Shown here in pieces: positions 25,273 through 32,566 of a stretch of DNA of 52,578 bases (its first letter is position 1; each line of letters opens with the position of its first letter). Position numbers and translations under genes: made by a program. The stretch lies in the NCBI GenBank assembly GCA_016792565.1, contig JAEUMK010000006.1, positions 1 to 52,578 on the forward strand, read 5' to 3'. This DNA is from Alphaproteobacteria bacterium. Lineage in GTDB: Bacteria; Pseudomonadota; Alphaproteobacteria; Micropepsales; Micropepsaceae. A model generated the notes under the pieces. The model did not search any database. It was not told the origin of the DNA and worked only from the letters and a program-made list of their open reading frames with translations.

Positions 25273-25365
25273 ACGCGCCTCTCCAAACGGGGTTCGCCCA
25301 CGAGGAATCACCGGAGTGCGTATCGCTCCACTTGTCGATAACGCTGCTTTTTTAGGGAGGGCAAC

Positions 25366-25866
25366 ATGGCCCGACTGGCAAAAAAGGTGGCGGCGATCAA
25401 CGAGGCACTGGCGGTTTCCGTACAGACCCCGGCGAGGACCGTCCCGGTTCTTGTTTCGGCTAATGATGCCGAACAGGGAGATCAACCCAAGGACTACTGG
25501 ATCACCCGCAACGGCGTGAAATACGCCGGGCAGCATCTCACGATCGACCTTTGGGAAGCCGAAGGCCTGGACGACGAGAAGCGCATCCAGCAGGCGTTTC
25601 TGGACGCCATCAAGGCGGCCGGGGCGACGCTCCTGCACATCCACACGCACGTGTTCGAGCCGAACGGCGGCATTTCGGGCGTGGCCGTGCTGAGCGAAAG
25701 CCACATTTCCTGCCACACATGGCCGGAGAAGGGCTTCGCGGCCTTCGACGTCTTCATGTGCGGCGACGCGCAGCCCGAACTGGCGATCCCGGTTTTCGAG
25801 GCGGCGTTCAAGCCCAAGCGTGTGGTCGTTGAAGAGATCAAGCGCGGCGCGATCTACGAGGCGTAG
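25366..25866 (+). CDS. speD: S-adenosylmethionine decarboxylase proenzyme (SpeD, class 1B)
   Basis: The 166-residue protein has the conserved block GISGVAVLSESHISCHTWPE. It should cleave itself between Glu111 and Ser112; the new N-terminal Ser becomes the pyruvoyl cofactor, with His113 and Cys116 as catalytic helpers. A DVFMCG motif follows. The first 45 residues are an extra arm compared with the short bacterial form of about 125 residues. It makes decarboxylated SAM for the divergent aminopropyltransferase. A GGGAGGG ribosome-binding site precedes the ATG and a strong terminator follows the gene. Confidence 0.95.
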   Translation: MARLAKKVAAINEALAVSVQTPARTVPVLVSANDAEQGDQPKDYWITRNGVKYAGQHLTIDLWEAEGLDDEKRIQQAFLDAIKAAGATLLHIHTHVFEPNGGISGVAVLSESHISCHTWPEKGFAAFDVFMCGDAQPELAIPVFEAAFKPKRVVVEEIKRGAIYEA

Positions 25867-25890
25867 GCCTCGCATTCCACCGAACGACGC

Positions 25891-25929
25891 CAGACGGGCT
25901 CCGGGTGATCCGGAGCCCGTCTGCGTTTT
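25891..25929 (+). terminator. Rho-independent terminator of speD
   Basis: CAGACGGGCTCCGG (25891-25904) pairs perfectly with CCGGAGCCCGTCTG (25910-25923) over a 5-nt loop, followed by CGTTTT. It starts 24 bp after the speD stop and isolates speD from the sigma factor operon. Confidence 0.88.
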
Positions 25930-26018
25930 GGCTTGGCGACGGATTTGGTTTGTTCTGCCGTTGGAGTAGGCAGAGAACGCAACGGCGACACCGCGGCATC
26001 TCGAGAGTTGAAGGACGC

Positions 26019-26594
26019 ATGGTGGAGGATCCCGACGCCGGCCTCGTCGAAGCGACGGGCCGGGGCGACGCCGAGGCCGCATCGCGGCTCGTCGCGCGGC
26101 ATCTGCCGCGCATGATGGCGCTTGCCCGCCGGATGCTGGGCGATCCAGCCGAGGCAGAGGACGTGGCGCAGGACGTGTTCCTCAAGGTCTGGACCCAGGC
26201 GAAGCGCTGGCAACCAGGCGCGGCCAAGTTCGAGACCTGGCTGCACCGGGTGGCGATCAACGCCTGCTACGACCGGTTGCGCAAGAAGCGCGGCGTGCCG
26301 CTGGACGAGGTGGACGAACGGCCGGACTCGGCGCCTGACCCGGAGCAGGCGTTGGGGCAGACCCAGACGGCCCGCGCCGTCGAGGCGGCCCTGCAGACCC
26401 TGCCGGAGCGGCAAAGGGCGGCTATCACGCTCTGCCACTATCAGGGCCTGGGAAACATCGAAGCGGCCGCCGCGCTGGAGATCAGCGTCGAGGCGCTGGA
26501 GTCTTTGCTGGCGCGCGGTCGCCGGGCGTTGAAGGAGAAGCTGCGTCATCTGGCCGGTGCGGGGGCGCCGGCCGCCAAGCTGGCGCAAGCCTGA
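26019..26594 (+). CDS. ECF-family RNA polymerase sigma factor
   Basis: From ATG 26019, with AAGGAC upstream, the protein has 191 residues. Region 2 is clear: ASRLVARHLPRMMALARRML, then GDPAEAEDVAQDVFLKVW and FETWLHRVAINACYDRLRKK. Region 4 reads LQTLPERQRAAITLCHYQG and ALEISVEALESLLARGRRAL. There is no sigma region 3, as expected for ECF factors. The next two genes encode a single-pass membrane protein and a periplasmic sensor-like protein, in series, so this is probably a stress-responsive sigma with its own anti-sigma. The open frame extends upstream to 25905, but across the speD terminator. Confidence 0.92.
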   Translation: MVEDPDAGLVEATGRGDAEAASRLVARHLPRMMALARRMLGDPAEAEDVAQDVFLKVWTQAKRWQPGAAKFETWLHRVAINACYDRLRKKRGVPLDEVDERPDSAPDPEQALGQTQTARAVEAALQTLPERQRAAITLCHYQGLGNIEAAAALEISVEALESLLARGRRALKEKLRHLAGAGAPAAKLAQA

Positions 26595-26605
26595 AGGAGA
26601 CGGGG

Positions 26606-27079
26606 ATGATGATCGAGACAATGACGATCGAGCGATTGTCGACCATGCTGGAGGCCTATGGCGGCGATCCTCTGCGCTGGCCGGAGCTCGAACGCGCGGC
26701 GGCCCTCGGGTTGATCGGCCGCGACCCTGCCGCCGCTAGGATGCAGGACGAGGCGCAGGCGCTGGACGTCGTATTGGATTGTGCGCCCGCGTCGCTGCCG
26801 GACGCTACGCTGGCGGCGCGTATCCTTGCCGTGCGGCCCCGTCCCTCGATCGGCGCCCGCGTGCGCGATCTCTGGGCGGAGTTGTTCCCGCAGTCCCCGT
26901 CTTGGGCCCCGGCGCTTGGCCTTGTTGCCGCTCTGGCGCTCGGCACCGGAGTGCAGGCGGCCGCCGCCGGTCGTCTTGGACTGGACGATCTGGGAGAGGT
27001 GGCCGCGAGCGATGATGCGGACGCGGATATCGCCCCGCTGAGCGGCGGCGTGACGATCGCCGAGGAGGATGTGCTGTGA
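26606..27079 (+). CDS. Single-pass membrane protein, probable anti-sigma factor
   Basis: The 157-residue protein has a cytoplasmic N-terminal part of about 95 residues, one membrane helix (about 98-117, APALGLVAALALGTGVQAAA) and an acidic periplasmic tail. The opening TIERLSTMLEAYGGDPLRWP resembles small alphaproteobacterial proteins found next to ECF sigma genes, where they act as anti-sigma factors. I see no zinc-binding HxxxCxxC motif. It begins 11 bp after the sigma gene and overlaps the next gene as GTGA, so the three are one operon. The anti-sigma role is inferred from topology and context. Confidence 0.65.
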   Translation: MMIETMTIERLSTMLEAYGGDPLRWPELERAAALGLIGRDPAAARMQDEAQALDVVLDCAPASLPDATLAARILAVRPRPSIGARVRDLWAELFPQSPSWAPALGLVAALALGTGVQAAAAGRLGLDDLGEVAASDDADADIAPLSGGVTIAEEDVL

Positions 27080-27654
27080 GCGATATCCCGACTTCACCGG
27101 CCAGGAAGCCGCGCCGCTGGCCGCTCTATGTCTCGCTGTTCGTCAATGTCGTCCTGATCACGATTTTGGCCATCACCGCATGGCGGATCTACCAGGTTCG
27201 CCAGACCTTCGCCGCCGATGGAATCGGTCCCTGGATGCCGCGACAGGTAGAGCGCGTCCTGCCGGCCGAGGCGCGGGCCAAGGTTGCCAGGATCCGCGAG
27301 GCCCACCGCGACGAGTTCAGGCCGCTGTTCGAGAACGCCCGCGAGTCGAGAAATGCGGTTCGCCAGGCTCTGGCCCAGGAGCCCTTCGAGGCGGAAAAGC
27401 TGAGTGCGGCGTTGCGTGCGATGCGCGAGGCCGACGCCGCGATCGCGGTCGCCACGGCAGGCGTGGTCGTCGAGATCGCGACGGTGCTGTCCCCCGAGGA
27501 GCGCATGCTGGTGCGCAAGTCGATCCGCGAGCGCCGCGGAGGACCGAGAGGGGATCGCGTCCCCGGCGGTCCGCCGCCGGGCGAACCACCGCCGGGCGAG
27601 GGGCCGCCGCCCGGCGCCGAAGATTTTCCGCCGCCACCGCTTGAAGGCCCCTGA
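27076..27654 (+). CDS. Periplasmic sensor protein of the heavy-metal-resistance (CnrX/CpxP-like) type
   Basis: From a GTG start the 192-residue protein has one N-terminal membrane helix (about 17-38) and a helical periplasmic hairpin: IGPWMPRQVERVLPAEARAK, then FENARESRNAVRQALAQEPF and VLSPEERMLVRKSI. This is the pattern of the heavy-metal-resistance/periplasmic sensor family. The end is an unusual Pro-Gly-rich tail. Only one His and no Cys are visible, so a CnrX-style metal site is unlikely; an envelope signal is an alternative. It is translationally coupled to the probable anti-sigma factor, and a perfect terminator follows. Confidence 0.72.
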   Translation: MSDIPTSPARKPRRWPLYVSLFVNVVLITILAITAWRIYQVRQTFAADGIGPWMPRQVERVLPAEARAKVARIREAHRDEFRPLFENARESRNAVRQALAQEPFEAEKLSAALRAMREADAAIAVATAGVVVEIATVLSPEERMLVRKSIRERRGGPRGDRVPGGPPPGEPPPGEGPPPGAEDFPPPPLEGP

Positions 27655-27660
27655 CATGAC

Positions 27661-27689
27661 AAAGGCCCCGGATCGCTCCGGGGCCTTTT
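27661..27689. terminator. Bidirectional terminator
   Basis: AAAGGCCCCGGA (27661-27672) pairs perfectly with TCCGGGGCCTTT (27677-27688) over TCGC, followed by T. It ends the sigma factor operon on the plus strand and lies 20 bp beyond the binding-protein gene on the minus strand, so it can serve both. Confidence 0.9.
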
Positions 27690-27709
27690 CGCTGCGCGGA
27701 GACCCAGGC

Positions 27710-28774
27710 TTACAGACCCGAGCGGATCTCGTTCCACGTCTTGATGATGTCGTCCTTGTTCGGCAGGCGAACCTGGAAGGTGCCTGTCGAGAGGAACAGC
27801 TCCACGTCGCGCGGCAGGCCGGCGTTGTTCAACTCATCGTCCGTCAACTGGTTCATGGCGTCGGCATTGGCCGAACCGTTGGAGTAGCCCGTCACCAGAT
27901 AGCGCGCGGCCTCGAGCGAGAGGCCCGCGTCCATCAGCGTGTAGGCCTTGTCCACGTTCTTTGAGTCCTTGTGCAGCGTGAAGCCGCAGACATAGGTGAA
28001 GCGACCCGTGTCGGCGGGGTTCATGAAGCCGACGTCGACGCCATCGTTCTTGAGCGTCGCCCAGCTGTCCGACCATGTGATGGCCGCGACGAGCTCGCCC
28101 GAGGCGATCCCCTGGGCGATGGTCGACTGGTCTGTGGTGATGACACGGGCGTTGGCGACCAGCTCGCGCAGCTTCTCCTGGACCTGGGCCCACTGCTCGG
28201 GGGTCATCGCATAGGGGTCGATCCCCATCGACTTGGCGACCAGCGTCACCGTGTCATCGACGCCTTCGAGGGCGGCGATCCGTCCCTGGTACTTGGGATC
28301 GAACAGGATCTGCCAGCTTTCCTTCTCGGCATATTCGGGCGCCAGGTCCTTGCGGTAGGTGATCGAGGTCTGAGCCCAATACTGAGGCACGAACCAGGCA
28401 TGGGTTTCGTCGATCATCGCCCCCGGGATTTTCTTCAGGGTCGGAGCGATGACCGGCCAGTACTTCAGCTTGGTGACGTCGATCGGCTGGAGAAGACCGG
28501 CCTCCTGCCAGCGGCCGAACTCGTATGAGCACGGGCCCATCACATCCGGCGCGTAGCCGGCGCGCATTTTCGCGAACGCCTCGTCTTCGTCGGCGAAGAT
28601 CTGGGTCTGCGGCTTGGCGCCGTACTTGGCGACGTATTCGCCGAGCAGCTCGTCGTTCGCGAGGGTTTCGAACGTGAACAGCGTGACTTCGCCGTCCTGC
28701 GCCGCCGCCGGGATTGCGGTGGCGGCCAGTACGAACAGCGAACTCGCCATCAGAAGGGAGCGGATGGGCGACAT
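27710..28774 (-). CDS. Polyamine-type ABC transporter substrate-binding protein (PotD/PotF-like)
   Basis: From ATG 28774, with GGAGGAATC upstream, the 354-residue protein has a Sec signal peptide ending AAAQ. The mature part has features of polyamine binders: an early segment VTLFTFETLANDELL, AGYAPDVMGPCSYEF for the first hinge, and AAITWSDSWATLKNDGVDVGFMNP for the ligand cleft. It should feed the PotABC-like permease encoded 5 kb away on the same strand. It is divergent from the glutamine-synthetase-like gene; a weak TTGACG -35 lies at 28851-28856 with a poor -10. Confidence 0.88.
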   Translation of the reverse strand: MSPIRSLLMASSLFVLAATAIPAAAQDGEVTLFTFETLANDELLGEYVAKYGAKPQTQIFADEDEAFAKMRAGYAPDVMGPCSYEFGRWQEAGLLQPIDVTKLKYWPVIAPTLKKIPGAMIDETHAWFVPQYWAQTSITYRKDLAPEYAEKESWQILFDPKYQGRIAALEGVDDTVTLVAKSMGIDPYAMTPEQWAQVQEKLRELVANARVITTDQSTIAQGIASGELVAAITWSDSWATLKNDGVDVGFMNPADTGRFTYVCGFTLHKDSKNVDKAYTLMDAGLSLEAARYLVTGYSNGSANADAMNQLTDDELNNAGLPRDVELFLSTGTFQVRLPNKDDIIKTWNEIRSGL

Positions 28775-28935
28775 GATTCCTCCATAGACAGCGGCGGCGG
28801 CAGCCAGCGTCCGCGCCGGGCCAGCCAAACAGACCCCAAGCGGCGAGCGCCGTCAATCGAACCGCTGCCGCGCCTGCCCGTGTTGCCGCCCGGCTTCCGC
28901 AGGCCTATCTTCTCCTCCCCAATCAGAAGGGCATC

Positions 28936-30297
28936 ATGCCGGATAAAGACCAGGCTTCTCCAGCCGCCGAATTCGACCGCTTTCGCGCCGCTCATCCCGA
29001 CATCGCCTATGTCGATGGCGTCTTTATCGACCTCAACGGCACGCTGCGCGGCAAGCGCGTTCCCATTTCCGACGCCCGAAAGCTGTTTACGGCCGGCATG
29101 CAGATGCCCGGCGACATCTTCATGCTCGACGCGCGCGGCGAGATGACCAATCCGCTGGGCCTCGGCTCGGAAGACGGGGACCCCGACAGCACCGCCATGC
29201 CGGTGCCGGGCACGCTGGTGACGGTCGGCAAGCCGCCCCATCGCCGCGCCCAGGTGCTGATGACCCAGAGCGATCCGGACGGCGGCCCTCTGCAGGTCGA
29301 ACCGCGAAACGTGCTGATCAGTGCGCTCGAGCAGTTCTCGAAGACGGGTCTGACCCCGGTCGTGGCGGTCGAACTGGAGTTCTTCCTGATCGATCCCTCG
29401 CGGACTGCCGCCGGAGCGCCCCAGCCGCCGATCTGCCCGACGACGGGGGTTCGCGAGAAAGCGATCTCGGTCTACGGAATCAATGACCTCGACCGCTACG
29501 AGCGGTTCCTGACCGCGGTGGCCGAGGAAGCAGCGCGTCAGGGCATTCCCGCGACCACGGCCGTCGCCGAATACGCACCGGGTCAGTTCGAGATCAATCT
29601 CCAGCACGTCGCCGATCCCGTGGCGGCGGCGGACCATGCCGCGCTGCTGCGCCCGCTGATCAAGCATGTGGCGCGCGAGCAGGGCATGGCGGCGACCTTC
29701 ATGGCCAAACCCTATTCGGGCACGGCCGGCAGCGGCATGCATGTCCACGTCAGCCTGGTGAAGGATGGCCGCAACGTCTTCGCCGGCATGCCTGGCCTCA
29801 CCGATACGCTGCGCCACGCGGTCGGCGGTCTTGCCGCCACCATGCACGAGGCAATGGCGATCTTTGCGCCGAACGCCAACGCGTTCCGCCGCTTCACGCC
29901 CAATCTGTTCGTGCCGGTGAACCGGCGCTGGGGCATCAACAACCGCTCGACCGGGCTCCGCATTCCCGCCGGCGAGGACGATGCGATGCGTATCGAGCAT
30001 CGGGTCGCCGGCGCCGACGCCAATCCATATCTGGTGCTAGCCGCGATCCTGATCGGCATGAAGCACGGGCTGGACAATGCGATCGACCCCGGCCCGCCGC
30101 ATGACGGCGATGCCTCGGACTTTCTCGATCCGACCGTGCCCTTCGAGATCATGTGGGCACTGGAAGAGTTGCAGAATTCAAAGGTGCTGCGGGCGGCGCT
30201 CGGCGTCTATGTCGACGTCTATGCCGAGGCGAAGCGCGTCGAATACAAGCGCTTCAACGCGACCATTCCGGCCCACGAACACGACTGGTATCTCTAG
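28936..30297 (+). CDS. puuA: Glutamine synthetase-family gamma-glutamylpolyamine synthetase (PuuA-like)
   Basis: The 453-residue protein has the GS beta-grasp N-terminus (YVDGVFIDLNGTLRGKRVPI) and the catalytic barrel: AVELEFFLID for the metal-binding Glu, AEYAPGQFEIN, GSGMHVHVSL for the ATP site, and NRRWGINNRSTGLRIP. The DLNGTLRGKRVP opening and short length mark the PuuA/GlnA3 branch, which ligates glutamate to putrescine or spermidine to start catabolism. The tyrosine adenylylation loop of GlnA is absent, so GlnE upstream is not expected to act on it. The gene is divergent from the polyamine-binding protein, which supports the call. Confidence 0.82.
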   Translation: MPDKDQASPAAEFDRFRAAHPDIAYVDGVFIDLNGTLRGKRVPISDARKLFTAGMQMPGDIFMLDARGEMTNPLGLGSEDGDPDSTAMPVPGTLVTVGKPPHRRAQVLMTQSDPDGGPLQVEPRNVLISALEQFSKTGLTPVVAVELEFFLIDPSRTAAGAPQPPICPTTGVREKAISVYGINDLDRYERFLTAVAEEAARQGIPATTAVAEYAPGQFEINLQHVADPVAAADHAALLRPLIKHVAREQGMAATFMAKPYSGTAGSGMHVHVSLVKDGRNVFAGMPGLTDTLRHAVGGLAATMHEAMAIFAPNANAFRRFTPNLFVPVNRRWGINNRSTGLRIPAGEDDAMRIEHRVAGADANPYLVLAAILIGMKHGLDNAIDPGPPHDGDASDFLDPTVPFEIMWALEELQNSKVLRAALGVYVDVYAEAKRVEYKRFNATIPAHEHDWYL

Positions 30298-30298
30298 C

Positions 30299-30868
30299 CT
30301 AGGATCGGTTGCCGGCGGCTTGGGTCAATTGCCTGAGCAGCCGGCTCGCGCTCTCGCTTGCCGCTTCCTGCGCCAGGCGGCGCGCGAGTGGCAGGGCGAC
30401 GTCAGGCCGTCCGCCATCGAGCGCGAGAGCGGCGAAGAACGAGAGGAAGCGCTCGTCGGCCGCGAATGGAAAGCGCCGCTCGGCATTGTAGAGAATGCGC
30501 AAAGCATCGAGCGTCGCGCCGGACGCGGCGAGCAGGGCGGCAGCATCAAGATGATCCGCAAACGTCGCGCCCCTGCCCATCACCAGCCGAACCAGCGCGG
30601 CCGACCGATCGGCAGGGCGTTCGGCGAGGTCGGCCGCCTCGGCCAGGCTGCGCAGCGCGCCCGGATCGCCATCCTGCGCCAATGCCCTGTACCAGGCCAC
30701 GGCGTCATCATAGCGCTCCGCGTCGATCAGCATCGGGCCGAACTCGGGCAGGTGCATGTGCGCTGGCGTCGGGAGCGGGGCGCCCGAGCGCTGCAGGCCG
30801 AGGACAAGCAGAACGACCGCCATGATGATCAGCGGTACGGCCGTCAACAAGCGCAGCGCCGTTGTCAT
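30299..30868 (-). CDS. Membrane-anchored TPR-like protein
   Basis: From ATG 30868, which overlaps the stop of the upstream gene as ATGA, the product has 189 residues. A signal-anchor (about 7-25, LTAVPLIIMAVVLLVLGLQ) is followed by Ala-Leu-rich helical pairs such as DAERYDDAVAWYRALAQDGD and DALRILYNAERRFPF, which look like TPR or SEL1-type repeats. It is probably anchored in the inner membrane facing the periplasm. I do not recognise an exact family. Coupling to the PelA-like gene suggests a scaffold for it. Its stop is 1 bp from the convergent puuA stop. Confidence 0.65.
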   Translation of the reverse strand: MTTALRLLTAVPLIIMAVVLLVLGLQRSGAPLPTPAHMHLPEFGPMLIDAERYDDAVAWYRALAQDGDPGALRSLAEAADLAERPADRSAALVRLVMGRGATFADHLDAAALLAASGATLDALRILYNAERRFPFAADERFLSFFAALALDGGRPDVALPLARRLAQEAASESASRLLRQLTQAAGNRS

Positions 30869-32499
30869 GGACCGACCTCGGCGAAATCCTGCCGCTCGAA
30901 CGAAAGCGATGCGCCTTCCGCGGCGAGCGCGGGAAGCGAAAAGGCCAGCAGGCCCTCGGCGCCGACCTCGGCGCGATAGCGCAGCGTGCGGCCGCCCTTG
31001 GGGGTAAACCGCAGCTCCCAGTCCGAATGCGGCTCGACCGACCATACCATGTCGCCGGTCCCGTAGCCTTGCAGCGACATCTCGGCGGTTTCGATATCGC
31101 GCACCAGTCCCGAGACCGCCCAGCGGGACTCCACCAAAGTCGCGAAGGGCGGGAGCGTCCAGGGAAGATTCGTAACGGCGACGGCGATCTCTGTCGCCTC
31201 CGGGTCGAGCGAGACATAGAGAGCGCCATTGACCCGCCCTGCACCCATGACGCCGACACTACGTTCCCAGTCGACGCGCAGATGGTCGGCATCGTCGAAG
31301 CGCAGCGTGTTCAACGCGCCGCGCCCGGTGACCCGCCAGAGGCCAGGGGCGACCCACTCGATTCTGGCCGATGACCGTCCGGCCTCCAGTTCGGCCAGCG
31401 ACAGGTTGGCCGTCGCTAGCGGTCTCGACGCGGCGTCGTCGAGAATGGCGTTCGCTGCGACGAGGAGCGATTCCCCCTCCGCGGGGCAAGCAAGAAGGAC
31501 GGGTGCGTAGGGCACGACGCGGTGTGGCGCCTCGCCTCGCGCCAAACGCTTGAGGACGCCGTCGCGGCCCATCAGCCGCGCACGCAAGCTGTCGCCGCAG
31601 CGATTGGCAGGTTCAGCCCATCCGTTCGCCGTCGCTGCGCCATCGAGCAGGCGTATCGGCCGTTCCGTCCTGGCTGCGGAGATGCCGGCGGCAAGGGCGA
31701 CAGCGATGTCGTGCTGGTCAGCCCCCGCGGTAGCGATGCCGAGCGAAAAGATGCGCCGCGCGTTCAAGGTCGTGGCGTCCGGCACCGGCAATGCCTGGAT
31801 CTGAAAGGCGAGGCGAAACCAGTCTACCGGATCGACCAACCAGCGCGTGTGCCGGCCATCGGCAGAACGCCAGAGCGCATAACCATCCGCGGCGTAGGCG
31901 CCGCGTGCAGTCGCCACCAGTGGCACGGTGCGGTCGCTGGCGTCCCCTCGCCGCTGCAGGACGAGGACGGGCACCGCTTCGGCTGCGCCGAGGGGACGGA
32001 CAATATCGGTCGGCGGGAAAGGCGCCTCGAAGCGCCGTTCGTAGCCGGCGATCCCGGCGGCCGAGTCCACGATGCCCAGATCGAAGCCATAGGCGCGGTC
32101 ATCGCGGGCATAGATGAGGCCAAGCGTCAGGAAGAGGCCGAACCTGTCTGCCGTCGCAGGCAGGCGGCCCATCAGCACGACCGGCACGCCACGCTGCGTC
32201 AGCCTGGTGACCCAGGCGGTGAACCCGGCGGCATCGCCGATCGCGCCATCGTCCAGCCAGATCAGCACGCCGCGAAGATCGCTGCGGGCGCCGAGGTCGG
32301 GCAGAGGCTCGGCGGCGTCGTGGGGCTCGGGTATGAGGCCGAGATGGCGCAGGATCGGCGCCGCATGTCGCAGGGGCGTCGATGCGTCACCGCGATCGGT
32401 CAGCATGACGATCGTGCGCGGCTCGTCGCGTGCGGCGGCGTGCGGCGACGCAAGCAGGGTGCAGAGCAGCACGGCGGCGAGGGCGAGCATGCGTGTCAT
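30865..32499 (-). CDS. Secreted protein resembling the middle region of PelA (DUF2194-like)
   Basis: The 544-residue protein has a Sec signal peptide (about 1-23). The start of the mature part (TIVMLTDRGD, then LRHAAPILRHLGLIPEPHD and LRGVLIWLDDGAIGDAAGF) resembles the flavodoxin-like domain that precedes the deacetylase in PelA/DUF2194 proteins. The segment PVPDATTLNARRIFSLGI aligns by eye with the strand that normally leads to the HIDGDG metal motif, which here reads LGIATAGAD, so deacetylase activity is unlikely. A beta-rich C-terminal half follows. The N-terminal glycoside hydrolase of PelA is absent. The similarity is recalled, not computed. Confidence 0.4.
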   Translation of the reverse strand: MTRMLALAAVLLCTLLASPHAAARDEPRTIVMLTDRGDASTPLRHAAPILRHLGLIPEPHDAAEPLPDLGARSDLRGVLIWLDDGAIGDAAGFTAWVTRLTQRGVPVVLMGRLPATADRFGLFLTLGLIYARDDRAYGFDLGIVDSAAGIAGYERRFEAPFPPTDIVRPLGAAEAVPVLVLQRRGDASDRTVPLVATARGAYAADGYALWRSADGRHTRWLVDPVDWFRLAFQIQALPVPDATTLNARRIFSLGIATAGADQHDIAVALAAGISAARTERPIRLLDGAATANGWAEPANRCGDSLRARLMGRDGVLKRLARGEAPHRVVPYAPVLLACPAEGESLLVAANAILDDAASRPLATANLSLAELEAGRSSARIEWVAPGLWRVTGRGALNTLRFDDADHLRVDWERSVGVMGAGRVNGALYVSLDPEATEIAVAVTNLPWTLPPFATLVESRWAVSGLVRDIETAEMSLQGYGTGDMVWSVEPHSDWELRFTPKGGRTLRYRAEVGAEGLLAFSLPALAAEGASLSFERQDFAEVGP

Positions 32500-32566
32500 G
32501 GCGGCAGGCGCAGACTAGCCGCCCGCGATCCGCGATCGTCGAAAGCTTGGAAAACTGGTTAATCCC

